This document shows positions 9,001 to 17,793 of a stretch of DNA of 64,000 bases, in pieces. Position 1 is the first letter of the stretch. Each line of letters starts with the position of its first letter. The stretch comes from Emiliania huxleyi CCMP1516 (taxonomy: Eukaryota > Haptophyta > Isochrysidales > Noelaerhabdaceae), in the NCBI RefSeq assembly GCF_000372725.1, contig NW_005200507.1, positions 764,750-828,749 of the forward strand, read 5' to 3'. Under the pieces are notes generated by a model. That model did no database searches. It had not been told where the DNA came from and saw only the letters and a program-made list of their open reading frames with translations. A program made the position numbers and the translations under genes.

Positions 9001-11124
9001 TCAATCGTCAAATACAAAGGCATGCAGCAGGTCCGAGTCCCTCAGCTCCTGAAACTGCAGCAAGTCGTCGACCAGCTGCTGCAGCAGCGGCGCGTGACCG
9101 GCGGCTCCCGCGGCCGCGTGCTCGTAGCCGAGCCGGCTGCTCCAGCCCTCGATGCAGGCTTGCGCGGCGGGCGTGAGCCGCACCGCGGTCGAGCAAACGA
9201 GGATCGACCCCGACGCGGCGAGGTGCTGCAGCAGCGTCTCGAAGGACGAGAAGCGGCGGCGGCAGCGCGGGTGGGCGCGGCCTGCGAAGCTCCCCTCGAC
9301 AGCGTATGGCTCGTCGGCATCCTCGCTGGCCGCGGCCGCCACGGTGACGGAGAGCTCCCCTGCGGGGGGGGGCGTCCCTCCTGCGGGGCTGTACCCGCGG
9401 CTGCCCCTCTCGGAGCCGCCCGCCTCTGCAAACAGGTCGAGCAGGAAGGACGGCGGCCGCGAGGCGGAGAGGCGGCCGAGCGTGCGCGCGAGCGGCGGGA
9501 AGAGAGCGTCGAGCGAGCCGTTGGGCGTCGCCAGCGAGGGCGCGCTCCCGCTAGAGCGCATCCCCCGCCCTTCCATGCCCCGCCCCTCCACCCCCCCCCC
9601 GCCGTGCACACGCACGCTCTGCGGCGGCGTGGCGGCGGCGGCGACGGCGGCGGGCGCGGAGGTGTACCCGGAAGCGCCGCGCGGCAGTTGCTCCGCGCCG
9701 GACGAGCGCCATGTGGCGGATAGGTCGATGCCTCCCGACGGGTGGCGCGACTCGGAGAGGTGCAGCTGGAGGAGCAGGGCGCAGAGCGCAGACACGGCGG
9801 CGACCCCGAGGAGGAGGGAGGCGTGGGACGCGGCGCCCCACACCTGCACGAAGTAGCGGATGGCGAGCAGCTCGAGGAAGTAGCGCGCGCTGTTGCCGAG
9901 GCTGACGGAGAGGGCCCGCAGCCGCGGCGGTGCCGCCTCGGTGACGGCGACGAAGTAGCTGCAGCCGGGCCCGAGCTGGAAGAAGATGGCCCACCCGCCC
10001 AAGCTGGCGAGGAGGGCGGCGAGCATCGGCGCGGAGGGCGGCGGCAGCAGCCGCGGCAGCAGCAGCGGAAGCAGGGTGGCGGCCGTCATGCCGCTCAGCC
10101 CGCCGAGCATGGCGCGCCGGCAGCCAACGGCGCCGATGAGGGCGGTGCCTGCAACTGCGCCGGCCAAATTCGATGCGGGCACGACGAGCAGCGCCCAGGA
10201 CGGCTGCGGCGCGCCCGCCAGCTCGACCGCCGACCCGACCAGCTCCTTCGGGAAGAGGATCACCCCCGCCGCACCGGTGCCCTGCTGCGCGAAGGCGAGG
10301 AGCGTCGCGAGGAAGGCGACCCGCCGCGCGCTGCCCGAGCCGAGCAGCGCCAGTGCGCCCGGCTCCTCGGCCAGTAGCTCGTCGGAAGGGCCCTCGCGCG
10401 GACCCGCGCCGCTGCCGCCGTCGCTGCCAGACGCGCGCATGGCGAGCCAGGCGGGAGACTCGGGCATCGCGGCGACGGCGATGGCGAGCAGAGTGGCGGG
10501 GAGCACAGCGCCCGACGCAACCTGCAGCCGCCACGCGGCAGACACGGCCGCCGCGGGCGCCGGTGCGCCGACGAGGGAGGCGTTTGAGGCGCCGGTGGCG
10601 ACGGAGATCGGGCTCTCCGCGGCGCCCGCCGGAAGCAGCAGAGGTGTGGCCTCCGCGATGAGGATGCCGACGGCGACGCTGGGCGCAAAGAGGGCGAGCA
10701 CCGTGCCTCGCCTGTCGGAGAGCACAGTCTCCGAGATGTAGAGCGGCTTGCAGAGCGTGCAGAAGCCCACGCCCAAGCCGACGACGAAGCGGGTTACGGC
10801 CAGCGTCGTGGGCGACGAAGCGAGCGAGCACGCGACCGCGCCGAGCACCGAGAGGGACTCGCCCAGAATGGTGGACATCCGGCGGCCGCTGGTCTCTGCC
10901 ACGGCGCCGGCTAGCGGAGAGCCGAGCAGCGCGCCGAGGAGCGTGATTGAGGTCAGGTAGCCCTCGTCTATGTGAAGCCCGAGCGATGCGGCGATGCCCT
11001 TGGCGGCGACGGCTGGTATGGCGAGGTTGTAGCCGTAGTGCATGCCGCCCAGAACCGTGAGCGTGATGCCGAGGCTCTCCTCGCGGGACCACGAGGAGCC
11101 GCCGCACGCACAGCCGGAGGCCAT
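9001..11124 (-). CDS. MFS sugar-porter-like transporter
   Basis: Polytopic membrane transporter of 707 residues, intronless. The N-terminal half has the expected helices, beginning GITLTVLGGMHYGYNLAIP. The inter-helix loop carries SGRRMSTI, a version of the GRR motif, and RFVVGLGVGFCTLCKPLYISE matches the R-x-GxG-G...YxxE pattern of sugar porters. At the end of helix 6 the usual PESPRWL appears as PESPAWL. Helices resume after a short central loop (VILFPKELVG). A long cytoplasmic tail of about 230 residues after residue 475 is Gly/Ser/Ala-rich and ends in a helical segment. Substrate cannot be told from sequence. The start is an ATG followed by a Cys/Gly-rich cytoplasmic leader. Confidence 0.8.
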   Translation of the reverse strand: MASGCACGGSSWSREESLGITLTVLGGMHYGYNLAIPAVAAKGIAASLGLHIDEGYLTSITLLGALLGSPLAGAVAETSGRRMSTILGESLSVLGAVACSLASSPTTLAVTRFVVGLGVGFCTLCKPLYISETVLSDRRGTVLALFAPSVAVGILIAEATPLLLPAGAAESPISVATGASNASLVGAPAPAAAVSAAWRLQVASGAVLPATLLAIAVAAMPESPAWLAMRASGSDGGSGAGPREGPSDELLAEEPGALALLGSGSARRVAFLATLLAFAQQGTGAAGVILFPKELVGSAVELAGAPQPSWALLVVPASNLAGAVAGTALIGAVGCRRAMLGGLSGMTAATLLPLLLPRLLPPPSAPMLAALLASLGGWAIFFQLGPGCSYFVAVTEAAPPRLRALSVSLGNSARYFLELLAIRYFVQVWGAASHASLLLGVAAVSALCALLLQLHLSESRHPSGGIDLSATWRSSGAEQLPRGASGYTSAPAAVAAAATPPQSVRVHGGGGVEGRGMEGRGMRSSGSAPSLATPNGSLDALFPPLARTLGRLSASRPPSFLLDLFAEAGGSERGSRGYSPAGGTPPPAGELSVTVAAAASEDADEPYAVEGSFAGRAHPRCRRRFSSFETLLQHLAASGSILVCSTAVRLTPAAQACIEGWSSRLGYEHAAAGAAGHAPLLQQLVDDLLQFQELRDSDLLHAFVFDD

Positions 11125-11314
11125 TGCGTGCGCCAGTCCGGGGAGCTTTTTTTCCGAAAAGCTGGATATGCGTTGCGACTGCGATCAAGTGCTTCCGTAG
11201 TACGTCACGCACATACATGGCTCGGCAGCACCGCCCACAGTGCAGTCAGTGGTGAAGACGACGCCGACACGCCGTTGCTCGGATCCACGGTGCACTCGAC
11301 CGTGAGAGAGATTT

Positions 11315-11718
11315 TTAGCAATACATTTGTTTTGTTGTTGCGACCGTGTGCTGATGGAACGGTGCGGGGTCAGGGCGGTGGGTGGGGTGTGCGGCCGGGA
11401 GCGGGGAGAACACCTCGTCTTCGACGCTGTCGCCGAAGACCGGGTCCTTGCCCACCTTCTTGATCTTGGCCGGCGTTGGAGTCTCGCTTATCGGCGTGAG
11501 ACAGTCCTCGCCCGGTGGGGTGCGGGCCGATGTGCTTGGTTGGGCGATTCGGGCGCGTAGGGCGGGCGGGGGGGGGGGCGCGGGGGGGGGGGGGGGGGCA
11601 CCCAGTCCGTCTCCGCAGCCTTGCCCTTGGGGGTCTCCGGCATAGCGAAGATGCGCAGGTGCGCAGGTCCGAGCTGCACTGGAGGTGGCAACTCGTCGGA
11701 GCTTCCGGCTGGGGACAT
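11315..11718 (-). CDS. Small hypothetical protein, middle unresolved
   Basis: I do not recognise this protein. The N-terminal frame begins MSPAGSSDELPPPVQLGP and reads to AAETDW at about 11602. A long poly-C tract then breaks the frame. A second coding-looking frame on the same strand reads through LTPISETPTPAKIKKVGKDP and FGDSVEDEVFSPLP to a TAA at 11315. Either a short GT-starting intron or a homopolymer length error in the poly-C tract could join them. The C-terminal part has alternating Pro and basic residues, and nothing indicates function. Confidence 0.4.
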
Positions 11719-11897
11719 CTAGGGAGAGCTAAACGTTTCCGCAGGCGAAAGGACAAGACGATTTTTTCAACTTTCTTTTTCTCTTCGAAAAGCCAGCGAA
11801 AACAGTTTTCTTCTGATCACATTTCTTTTGATCACATCTAAATTTCGGGTCGCTCCTCATCGCAAACCCTGAGAAGAGAATTCGGCTGGTAGTCGAC

Positions 11898-11985
11898 AAG
11901 CTGCCGAGCCCAAATCACTGTGTGTGCCACTGCCACATTTCTTGTTGGCTTCTAAAAATCTCTCAAACCCTGTCAGCAGAGTTGT
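11898..11985 (+). repeat. Dispersed repeat, copy 1 (pair of 42231-42312)
   Basis: It begins with the sequence AAGCTGCCGAGCCCAAATCA followed by CTGTGTGTG, then a diverged stretch, then a shared CTAAAAATCTCTC-type motif and CTGTCAGCAGAG. The same order recurs at 42231-42312. The motif around AAATCTCTCTC also occurs at 40080 and, inverted, at 38198 and 11305, so it is a scattered family. Confidence 0.6.
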
Positions 11986-11989
11986 GGCC

Positions 11990-14090
11990 TGCATATACTT
12001 TTCCGGCAAACAAAAAGGAAAACAGAGGGGGCCCAGCACTTACTTTGCGTTTCCGGAAATTTCCAAGGAAAACAGAGGTGTTTGGTGAGCTTCATTCTGG
12101 AAACTCGCGAGTTTCCCTGAGTCTGAGAGCTGGTCTGGGGCAAAATCTGTATCTGAGCACTGAGGCAAAATCGAGGAAACCGGCAACATACCCGGTATTT
12201 CCAGGTATTGCGGGTAGAGCACGTGGACGGCGCTCGCCATTATCTCGACCGCGTCGTCCTCCGGCGGAAGCCGGAAGCTCCGCGTCGCCCGCGGCCGCTT
12301 CCCGAGCGCGCTCGTCGCGCATCCGCTCGTGGTGGGCCTGCCGACGCGCCACGCCGGCGCCCGTGTGCCTCGCCGCCGCGTCCGGTGACGGCATCGATCG
12401 CTGCCACAGGTCGTCCCACCAGGTCGTCCCACAGGGTCGTCCAAAAGAGGACGCATCCAGACCGCCGCATTTCGACCGCCGAAAAGTCTCCCACTCGCGC
12501 CCTCCCCAAACCTAAATCGTCTCTACATTACCCGCAAAATACCCGGTATTTTGCCGATTTGGCTGATTTTGGGCCCAAACCAGCCTCAGACTTGACTCAG
12601 CCCGGAAAATTTGATGGTTTCCCCGGGAAAATAGAGACGAGGAAAAGAGAGGGTGCTGCAGAGAAAAAAGGAACGGAAAGGAGACGGGGTGCGAGAGGGA
12701 AAAAAGTATAGTCAGCCTAACAGCAAAAAGTCCTCCGACGCGGGCCGCTACGGGAATGCACGTGAGAGCCACATACACGTACATTGAAAATCTGCTCACA
12801 TCGCTCTCACACAAAAACACTAAGAAACATTTTCGGTACGTTCGTATAATAAAGACAGAAAACGCTCAAGTAGGTAGGTAGGTAGAAAGGTGAAGAACAG
12901 CCAGGCTCGGGCTGGACACCAACGCGGTATGGGTGGACGCTAGACAGATGATGACGACACGCACGAGCGACACACAGACACAAACAAGCTCACAAGACAC
13001 ACAGCCAGCTGGCTGCCACACACCCTGAGTTGGCGTACACATAATCAGGGCCACATTCTTCCTGTCGCCCCCCCCAGCACTGTACCCACTCCAAGGTGCC
13101 AAGAGAAACAAACAAGGGCACAACATCACAACAGACGACAGGAGGTAACATGCGAGGCTAGAGCAGCATGCGCTCCACCTCTAGCAATCTCGCCGGCCGG
13201 CGAGGCACGGACGAGACCGTGTGTGGGGTCTAGTGAGGTGTCTATGGACGCCCTCCTCAGAGGCTAGCTGCCTACTGCTAGCCCTATCTCGCACTCACGG
13301 GCAGTGACAATTCAATGGGTGAGTGTTTGCGAGCAGAGGCGCGTGGGCTAAATCTAGGCCGCACGTCGTGGCACTATGACGAAGTTAGACGTGCGGCCGC
13401 AGCGCGCCCGCCGCAGGCTCGGCGGTGCGCGCGTGTTAGCGAGAAAGTTGCGGGCCCCGGGAGAGCCATGCCCGACTTTTCGAAGGTGAGGCCTCTGCGA
13501 CGAGTGCCAGCCGCGCTGCGGAGCCACACCCTTCGAGCCGCGTCCCGTCGGCACTGCCCCTGAGTGTGTCCCGCCTTGGCGGCACACACTCTCGTCGAGG
13601 ACAGTCCGGCCTACGGGAACGTGTCGCGCGCCGCGGCGCCGGCGACGGTTGCGGCGTGGTGGTTTCGAGTACGAAGCGAAGATGGCACGACCACCGCCCT
13701 GCATCGCAGACCGGGCAAGGGGTCGGCCCGCGCACGTTCCGCGAGGAACAGGAGGCCTCTCCCCCTCCCCCGGCCTGAGCAGCGACGGTTGGAAGGCAGC
13801 CCCTTGAGTCGAGGGCGGCGCGACCATTGCCGCTCTCCAATGACCAGAGGCCCGGTAACTGCAGATGGTCTCGCCGCCCCGCTCCGCCCCGCCGCGCCGC
13901 CGCGCCGCGCCGCCGCCCGATGATTATTAATTAATAATTAATTAACAAATAATTAATTACCCCACCCGCCGCCGCGCCGCCCCGCCCTGCGCCGCCCGCT
14001 GCCTCGCCGCGCCGCCGCCTCGCGCCGCCCGCCGCCGCGCCGCTCCGCCGCTCGAGGATTAATAATTAATAATTATTACCCGATTATTAA
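11990..14090. other. Gene-poor, low-complexity region
   Basis: I find no convincing gene. The segment holds scattered ACCCGGTATTT-type repeats (12195, 12540), a GTAGGTAG tract near 12875, and two AT-only patches made of TTAATTAAT units (13921-13960 and 14057-14093) embedded in almost pure C/G triplet sequence (13875-14055). Open frames here are long only because stops are rare in GC-rich DNA. Confidence 0.55.
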
Positions 14091-14092
14091 TA

Positions 14093-14144
<52 letters not shown>
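14093..14144 (+). repeat. (GT)n microsatellite
   Basis: About 25 uninterrupted GT dinucleotides follow directly on an AT-rich TTATTAATAAT patch. Confidence 0.95.
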
Positions 14145-14148
<4 letters not shown>

Positions 14149-14204
14149 CTGACGGCAGGGAAGTGCAAGGCAGCGGCGAGCGGCAAGTGGCGTCGGCGAC
14201 GCAG

Positions 14205-14815
14205 TCAGGACACGATGGTGAAGCCCACAGCGCAGGAGCCCCGCAGCAGCGCCGACCGCGGCCCCCCGCCGCGTCGGACTCGGTCTGAGCGAGGCAGCCT
14301 GTACTCCACAACCTCCTTGGCACTCCCCCGACGAGCGGCGTGCTATGCGGGCCCGCCGCGGGCGACGCGGGCGGCGAGCCGACGTGCGTGCCGCAGTCAT
14401 AGGCAGCGCTGGCGAAGCGAGGCGGTCGGCGCAGGCCCCCGGATGCGGTCGCAGCGAGAGAAGCGAGGCATCAGATGCTGTTGGAAGGGTGGGGAGCAGC
14501 CTGCCGTCGAGCGGCGCGCTGCGCAAGCCCGCTGTCGGCGGCCCGATCGGAGAGCTGGTAGTCGTGGTACTATATTGAGCGCGCCATCGTGCCCGAGACG
14601 GCCCGCCCTGTCCCTGTAGACCCTCCCAGAGAGTTGGCGATGCTGTACAGCATGCCCAGAGCATACTGGACAGGCTCCCGTCGAGCGACGAGCCATGCTG
14701 GCTCGTCGCCGGCGGCGAGCTCGAAGACCCGCGCCGAGCTTCGCCGAGCCTGGCGTGCCCGCCGCACGCCCGCGGCCGCAGGCAGGGAAGGCGAGCTTGC
14801 TGGCGTCTTTGGCAA
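14205..14815 (-). pseudogene. Possible exons of an unrecognised minus-strand gene
   Basis: Two segments look protein-like on the minus strand but lie in different frames. One, about 14570-14815, includes ARVFELAAGDEPAWLVARRE and MLYSIANSLGG. The other, ending at a TGA at 14205, includes AKEVVEYRLPRSDRVRRGGG. No convincing junction could be placed between them. They may be two exons or a decayed gene, and the call is weak. Confidence 0.22.
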
Positions 14816-14853
14816 GGGGAGTAGAGAGAGAGCACTCCACCGAGATAGTTTTT

Positions 14854-16872
14854 ATGGCGGGTGGCCGTGTGCTCAAATGGTCTGGAGGCTGCCCGCGCTG
14901 CCTTTCGCTACCGCACAGTCGTCCTCACTGTTCTCCGAGATACCCTTACATCCACATGCTTTCCCGCCCTGCCCTCCCGCCTCCCACGCAACGCTACATC
15001 TCGGACGCGCGCGCCAAGCACGGACAAAACGTCAGCTCCATCTCAACGGAGGACCAGGGTGAGGGCGAGAGCGCGACAACATGCCTCGGCTCCGTCACCA
15101 AGTCTTGCGCTGACGCCACCAAGTCGTGCGCTGACGCCACCAAGTCGTGCGCTGTGAGCTTGGACCGGTGCCTGTCGTGCGCGGGCCTGCGGACGGCGCT
15201 CGCTGATGCGGTCTCGCCCACAGAACTCCCAGGCCTCTACCTGCCGCGCGACGTGAACGTCAAGGCCGTCGGCAACTTTTTCGAGCTCGACTACGGGCTC
15301 GCGTCATACAACTTCAAGGAGAACATCAACACCATCATCGGAGCACTAAGCCTGCACCGGCTCGTGGGCCAGCCGTGGGCGCCCAGCACCTTCGTCACGG
15401 CGCAGAATTCGGTCATCGAGCACAGCCTCAAGCTACCGCAAGAAGAGGCTGCGCGTCTGGGGAAGGAGATCATCTGGGGCTACGGCGCCGACTTCCCGAC
15501 CGATCGGCTCGTCGGCGAGCTCTACTCGACGACGCTCTTCGCGCGGCTCTTGGAGTACGACACCGGCCCGCAAGAGTACGTGCTTGACACCACTGGGAAC
15601 GCCGCCAGCCAGCCGGACTGGGCGAGGTCGCTCCTCAAGCTTCTCGATCCGACAAAGTACATGCACCTGCGCCTCTCTTTCCGCGCCTGCGTTGTCGGCT
15701 CGCGGCTGTCGCTGCTTCCGTCGTCGGCCGAGATCATCGAGGATGGCACGGTGACCGAGACGATCGCGGCCGCCGCCGGCAGCCGCTGGCAGCAGGTTCT
15801 CACCGCCGCCGTCACCGCCTCCTACTTTTGCTTCCAGAACCTTCATGCCGCGATGCACTGGATGACCGCGACTACCGCTAGCGCGATGATGATGTCCTTG
15901 CCCGTGGCGTTTGGCTGGCGCTGCGTCGGGCGCTGCACCAACTCGCTCGCGTCCGGCCTGGTACCGTTGGTGCAGGCGCTATCGGCCAATGTCTTCTTCA
16001 AAGTCGCCGAGGTCCGCGTCCTGCTCTGGAGCGGCGACAACGGCTTCCTCTCTGGCACCGGCGAGGCCGCCACCTCGGTCTTTTGTGTGACCAGCTCGAG
16101 CGGCGTCCAAGCGACTGCCGCGACGATTGTTGCCGAGCTCGCCGCAGCGACGGCAGGCGGCACCGAGGCCTACATGTCCGGCTTCGTCCTACCGGCTGGC
16201 GCGCCCAAGGAGCACGCGTCGCTATTCGTGCCGGGCGTGCGGGAGGAGATCGCGGCGTCGTTCGCTTTCGGAGCCGCGGTGGACAAAGCCGCGGCGTCGA
16301 GCAACGAGCGAGAGGCGATCGAGATGCAGCTGGCCAGCGCCTACCAGCGCCTCGCTGATGGCGGCGTCTACGACGCCCTCGCCACGAGCTTCGGGGCGAC
16401 GCTCGCATGCGCATGTGTGGCTGGCGGCGCCTTCCACTCGCAATCGCTCCTCACCAAGATTGGCTACACGCCTCTGGTCTCGTCTCGCGGCACGCGCGTG
16501 CTCCCGACCGAGTTCGACGCGGCCCAGACCTTCGCCATGGGCATCGTGTATGGCACCACGAACGAGTTCGACGAGCGCTTGCAGGCGCGAACCGCGCGCA
16601 CTCTAGCTTTGAGCATGCCTCGCGTGCCCTTCCCCTCACCCCCCGCATCCCACCGCTCGCGACAGTTTGCCGACATCGCCCATGTCAACTCGCGGAGCAT
16701 CTTTGCCGAAGCCGCGAAGGCCTTTTCAGTGGAGGCCAACGCGATCCGCACCAAGATGCTCGCCGACTACGTCGAGGAGCCGAGCACAACCGGGGTGCAG
16801 CCGACATACTACTACCCGAAAGTGGATGCGGTCAAGCTGAACTTCATCAACACGATGACTACGTACATCTGA
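14854..16872 (+). CDS. Large protein of unknown function
   Basis: I do not recognise the family. The frame runs about 645 residues and is strongly coding-like (GC-rich third positions, few low-complexity stretches). It includes LPGLYLPRDVNVKAVGNFFE, EIIWGYGADFPTDRLVGELY and a hydrophobic stretch with FCFQNLHAAMHWMTATTASA. A triple repeat of KSCADAT lies near residue 85. A GC-AG intron of 81 bases is likely at 16585-16665 (CAG|GCGCGA to GCGACAG), joining NEFDERLQ to FADIAHVNSRS; it is a multiple of three and stop-free, so retention would keep the frame. The 5' end is uncertain: ATGs at 14854 and 14956 are both possible and the first 100 bases may hold another intron. A distant lipoxygenase-like fold came to mind but the metal ligands could not be assigned. 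Confidence 0.6.
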   Translation: MAGGRVLKWSGGCPRCLSLPHSRPHCSPRYPYIHMLSRPALPPPTQRYISDARAKHGQNVSSISTEDQGEGESATTCLGSVTKSCADATKSCADATKSCAVSLDRCLSCAGLRTALADAVSPTELPGLYLPRDVNVKAVGNFFELDYGLASYNFKENINTIIGALSLHRLVGQPWAPSTFVTAQNSVIEHSLKLPQEEAARLGKEIIWGYGADFPTDRLVGELYSTTLFARLLEYDTGPQEYVLDTTGNAASQPDWARSLLKLLDPTKYMHLRLSFRACVVGSRLSLLPSSAEIIEDGTVTETIAAAAGSRWQQVLTAAVTASYFCFQNLHAAMHWMTATTASAMMMSLPVAFGWRCVGRCTNSLASGLVPLVQALSANVFFKVAEVRVLLWSGDNGFLSGTGEAATSVFCVTSSSGVQATAATIVAELAAATAGGTEAYMSGFVLPAGAPKEHASLFVPGVREEIAASFAFGAAVDKAAASSNEREAIEMQLASAYQRLADGGVYDALATSFGATLACACVAGGAFHSQSLLTKIGYTPLVSSRGTRVLPTEFDAAQTFAMGIVYGTTNEFDERLQARTARTLALSMPRVPFPSPPASHRSRQFADIAHVNSRSIFAEAAKAFSVEANAIRTKMLADYVEEPSTTGVQPTYYYPKVDAVKLNFINTMTTYI

Positions 16873-17388
16873 GAGGGGGGGGGGGGGGGAGCATCCGGTG
16901 AACCCCGCGAGAGAGGTGTGCAGGCGTTCCCGGGCACTTTTCTCACCAGCGCACTCACTCTCTGTTCATAGCGCACTAGCCTTCTCGTCTGTTCATAACT
17001 CACAAACTCCTCACGCCTGTCACCTCCCTTTGCAGGACGGGATGAGGCGTAGCCACCTTGGTGCATTTGCGCTCCCTATTTGCAGGAACCAGGATTCCAG
17101 GATTACGATTAAAAAATTGTTCCAAAAAAGAAAGGTTTGTACTATTAACAACGAAGGCGCTCTCAAAAAGAAAAAACTGTTCAGTTTTCAAAGGCAAAAC
17201 ATGACGCTCTGCGGTTGGTGCACCCCTCACACTGACACATTCCCCTCATCCCTTGCCCTTGGCTGAGCACATCTACCTGCGAGCTAGTCTCTCCGCATTC
17301 TCTCCCCTAGTCATCCGCCCGCGCCGCGCGCGGATCTAAATGGGCGTCTAGTGCAGCCACTGACGGCACTAACCACTATTCCAAAGGA

Positions 17389-17591
17389 GCGGTCGATGCC
17401 TCGCCTAGAGTTCGGGTGGACTTGCGCACTGCTTAGCCCTGAGGGGGGAGTGAGTGTGAGGTGGTGTAATGTTGTCCCGTTTCAGGCGGCAGGTCAGGGG
17501 ATTAGCCGGGAGGATTCGTTCGGCAGCTCAGCCCCCTCAGGGCTAAGCAGTGCGCAAGTCCACCCGAACTCTAGGCGAGGCATCGACCGCT
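17389..17591. mobile_element. Foldback MITE with near-perfect long terminal inverted repeats
   Basis: Two 62-base arms, 17386-17447 and 17532-17593, are exact reverse complements, separated by an 84-base spacer. The octamer CCAAAGGA occurs directly at both outer edges (17381-17388 and 17592-17599), partly overlapping the arms, and is read as an 8-base target duplication. No open frame of note is inside. It sits just upstream of the next gene. Transcribed, it would form a long hairpin RNA. Confidence 0.85.
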
Positions 17592-17793
17592 CCAAAGGAA
17601 AACATTAGCAAGTCCGCACCACCCTTGGGTGTTTTGGCCCCCGGGCAAACCTGTCCAACAAGAATGGCTGGAAGCACACCTAGGCATCAAAGTTCCCGGA
17701 ATCCACTCGCCATACTCACGGCCTGGTTTGGCGTCTCTGCGTCGCGTGCGCGTTGCGCCCAGGGTGCAGCTGTTTGATCGGATACAAGGCGGC

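Noticed and set aside
12040..12520. Frames around 12.0-12.5 kb
   Set aside because: The sequence contains short dispersed repeats and no consistent protein-like segment or intron support.
13315..13840. Open frames on both strands around 13.3-13.8 kb
   Set aside because: Both strands give Arg/Ala-rich products with no domain, typical of chance frames at high GC.
14854..16872. Lipoxygenase assignment
   Set aside because: Overall hydrophobic helical character is suggestive, but the His/Ile metal ligands and the conserved helix motif could not be located.
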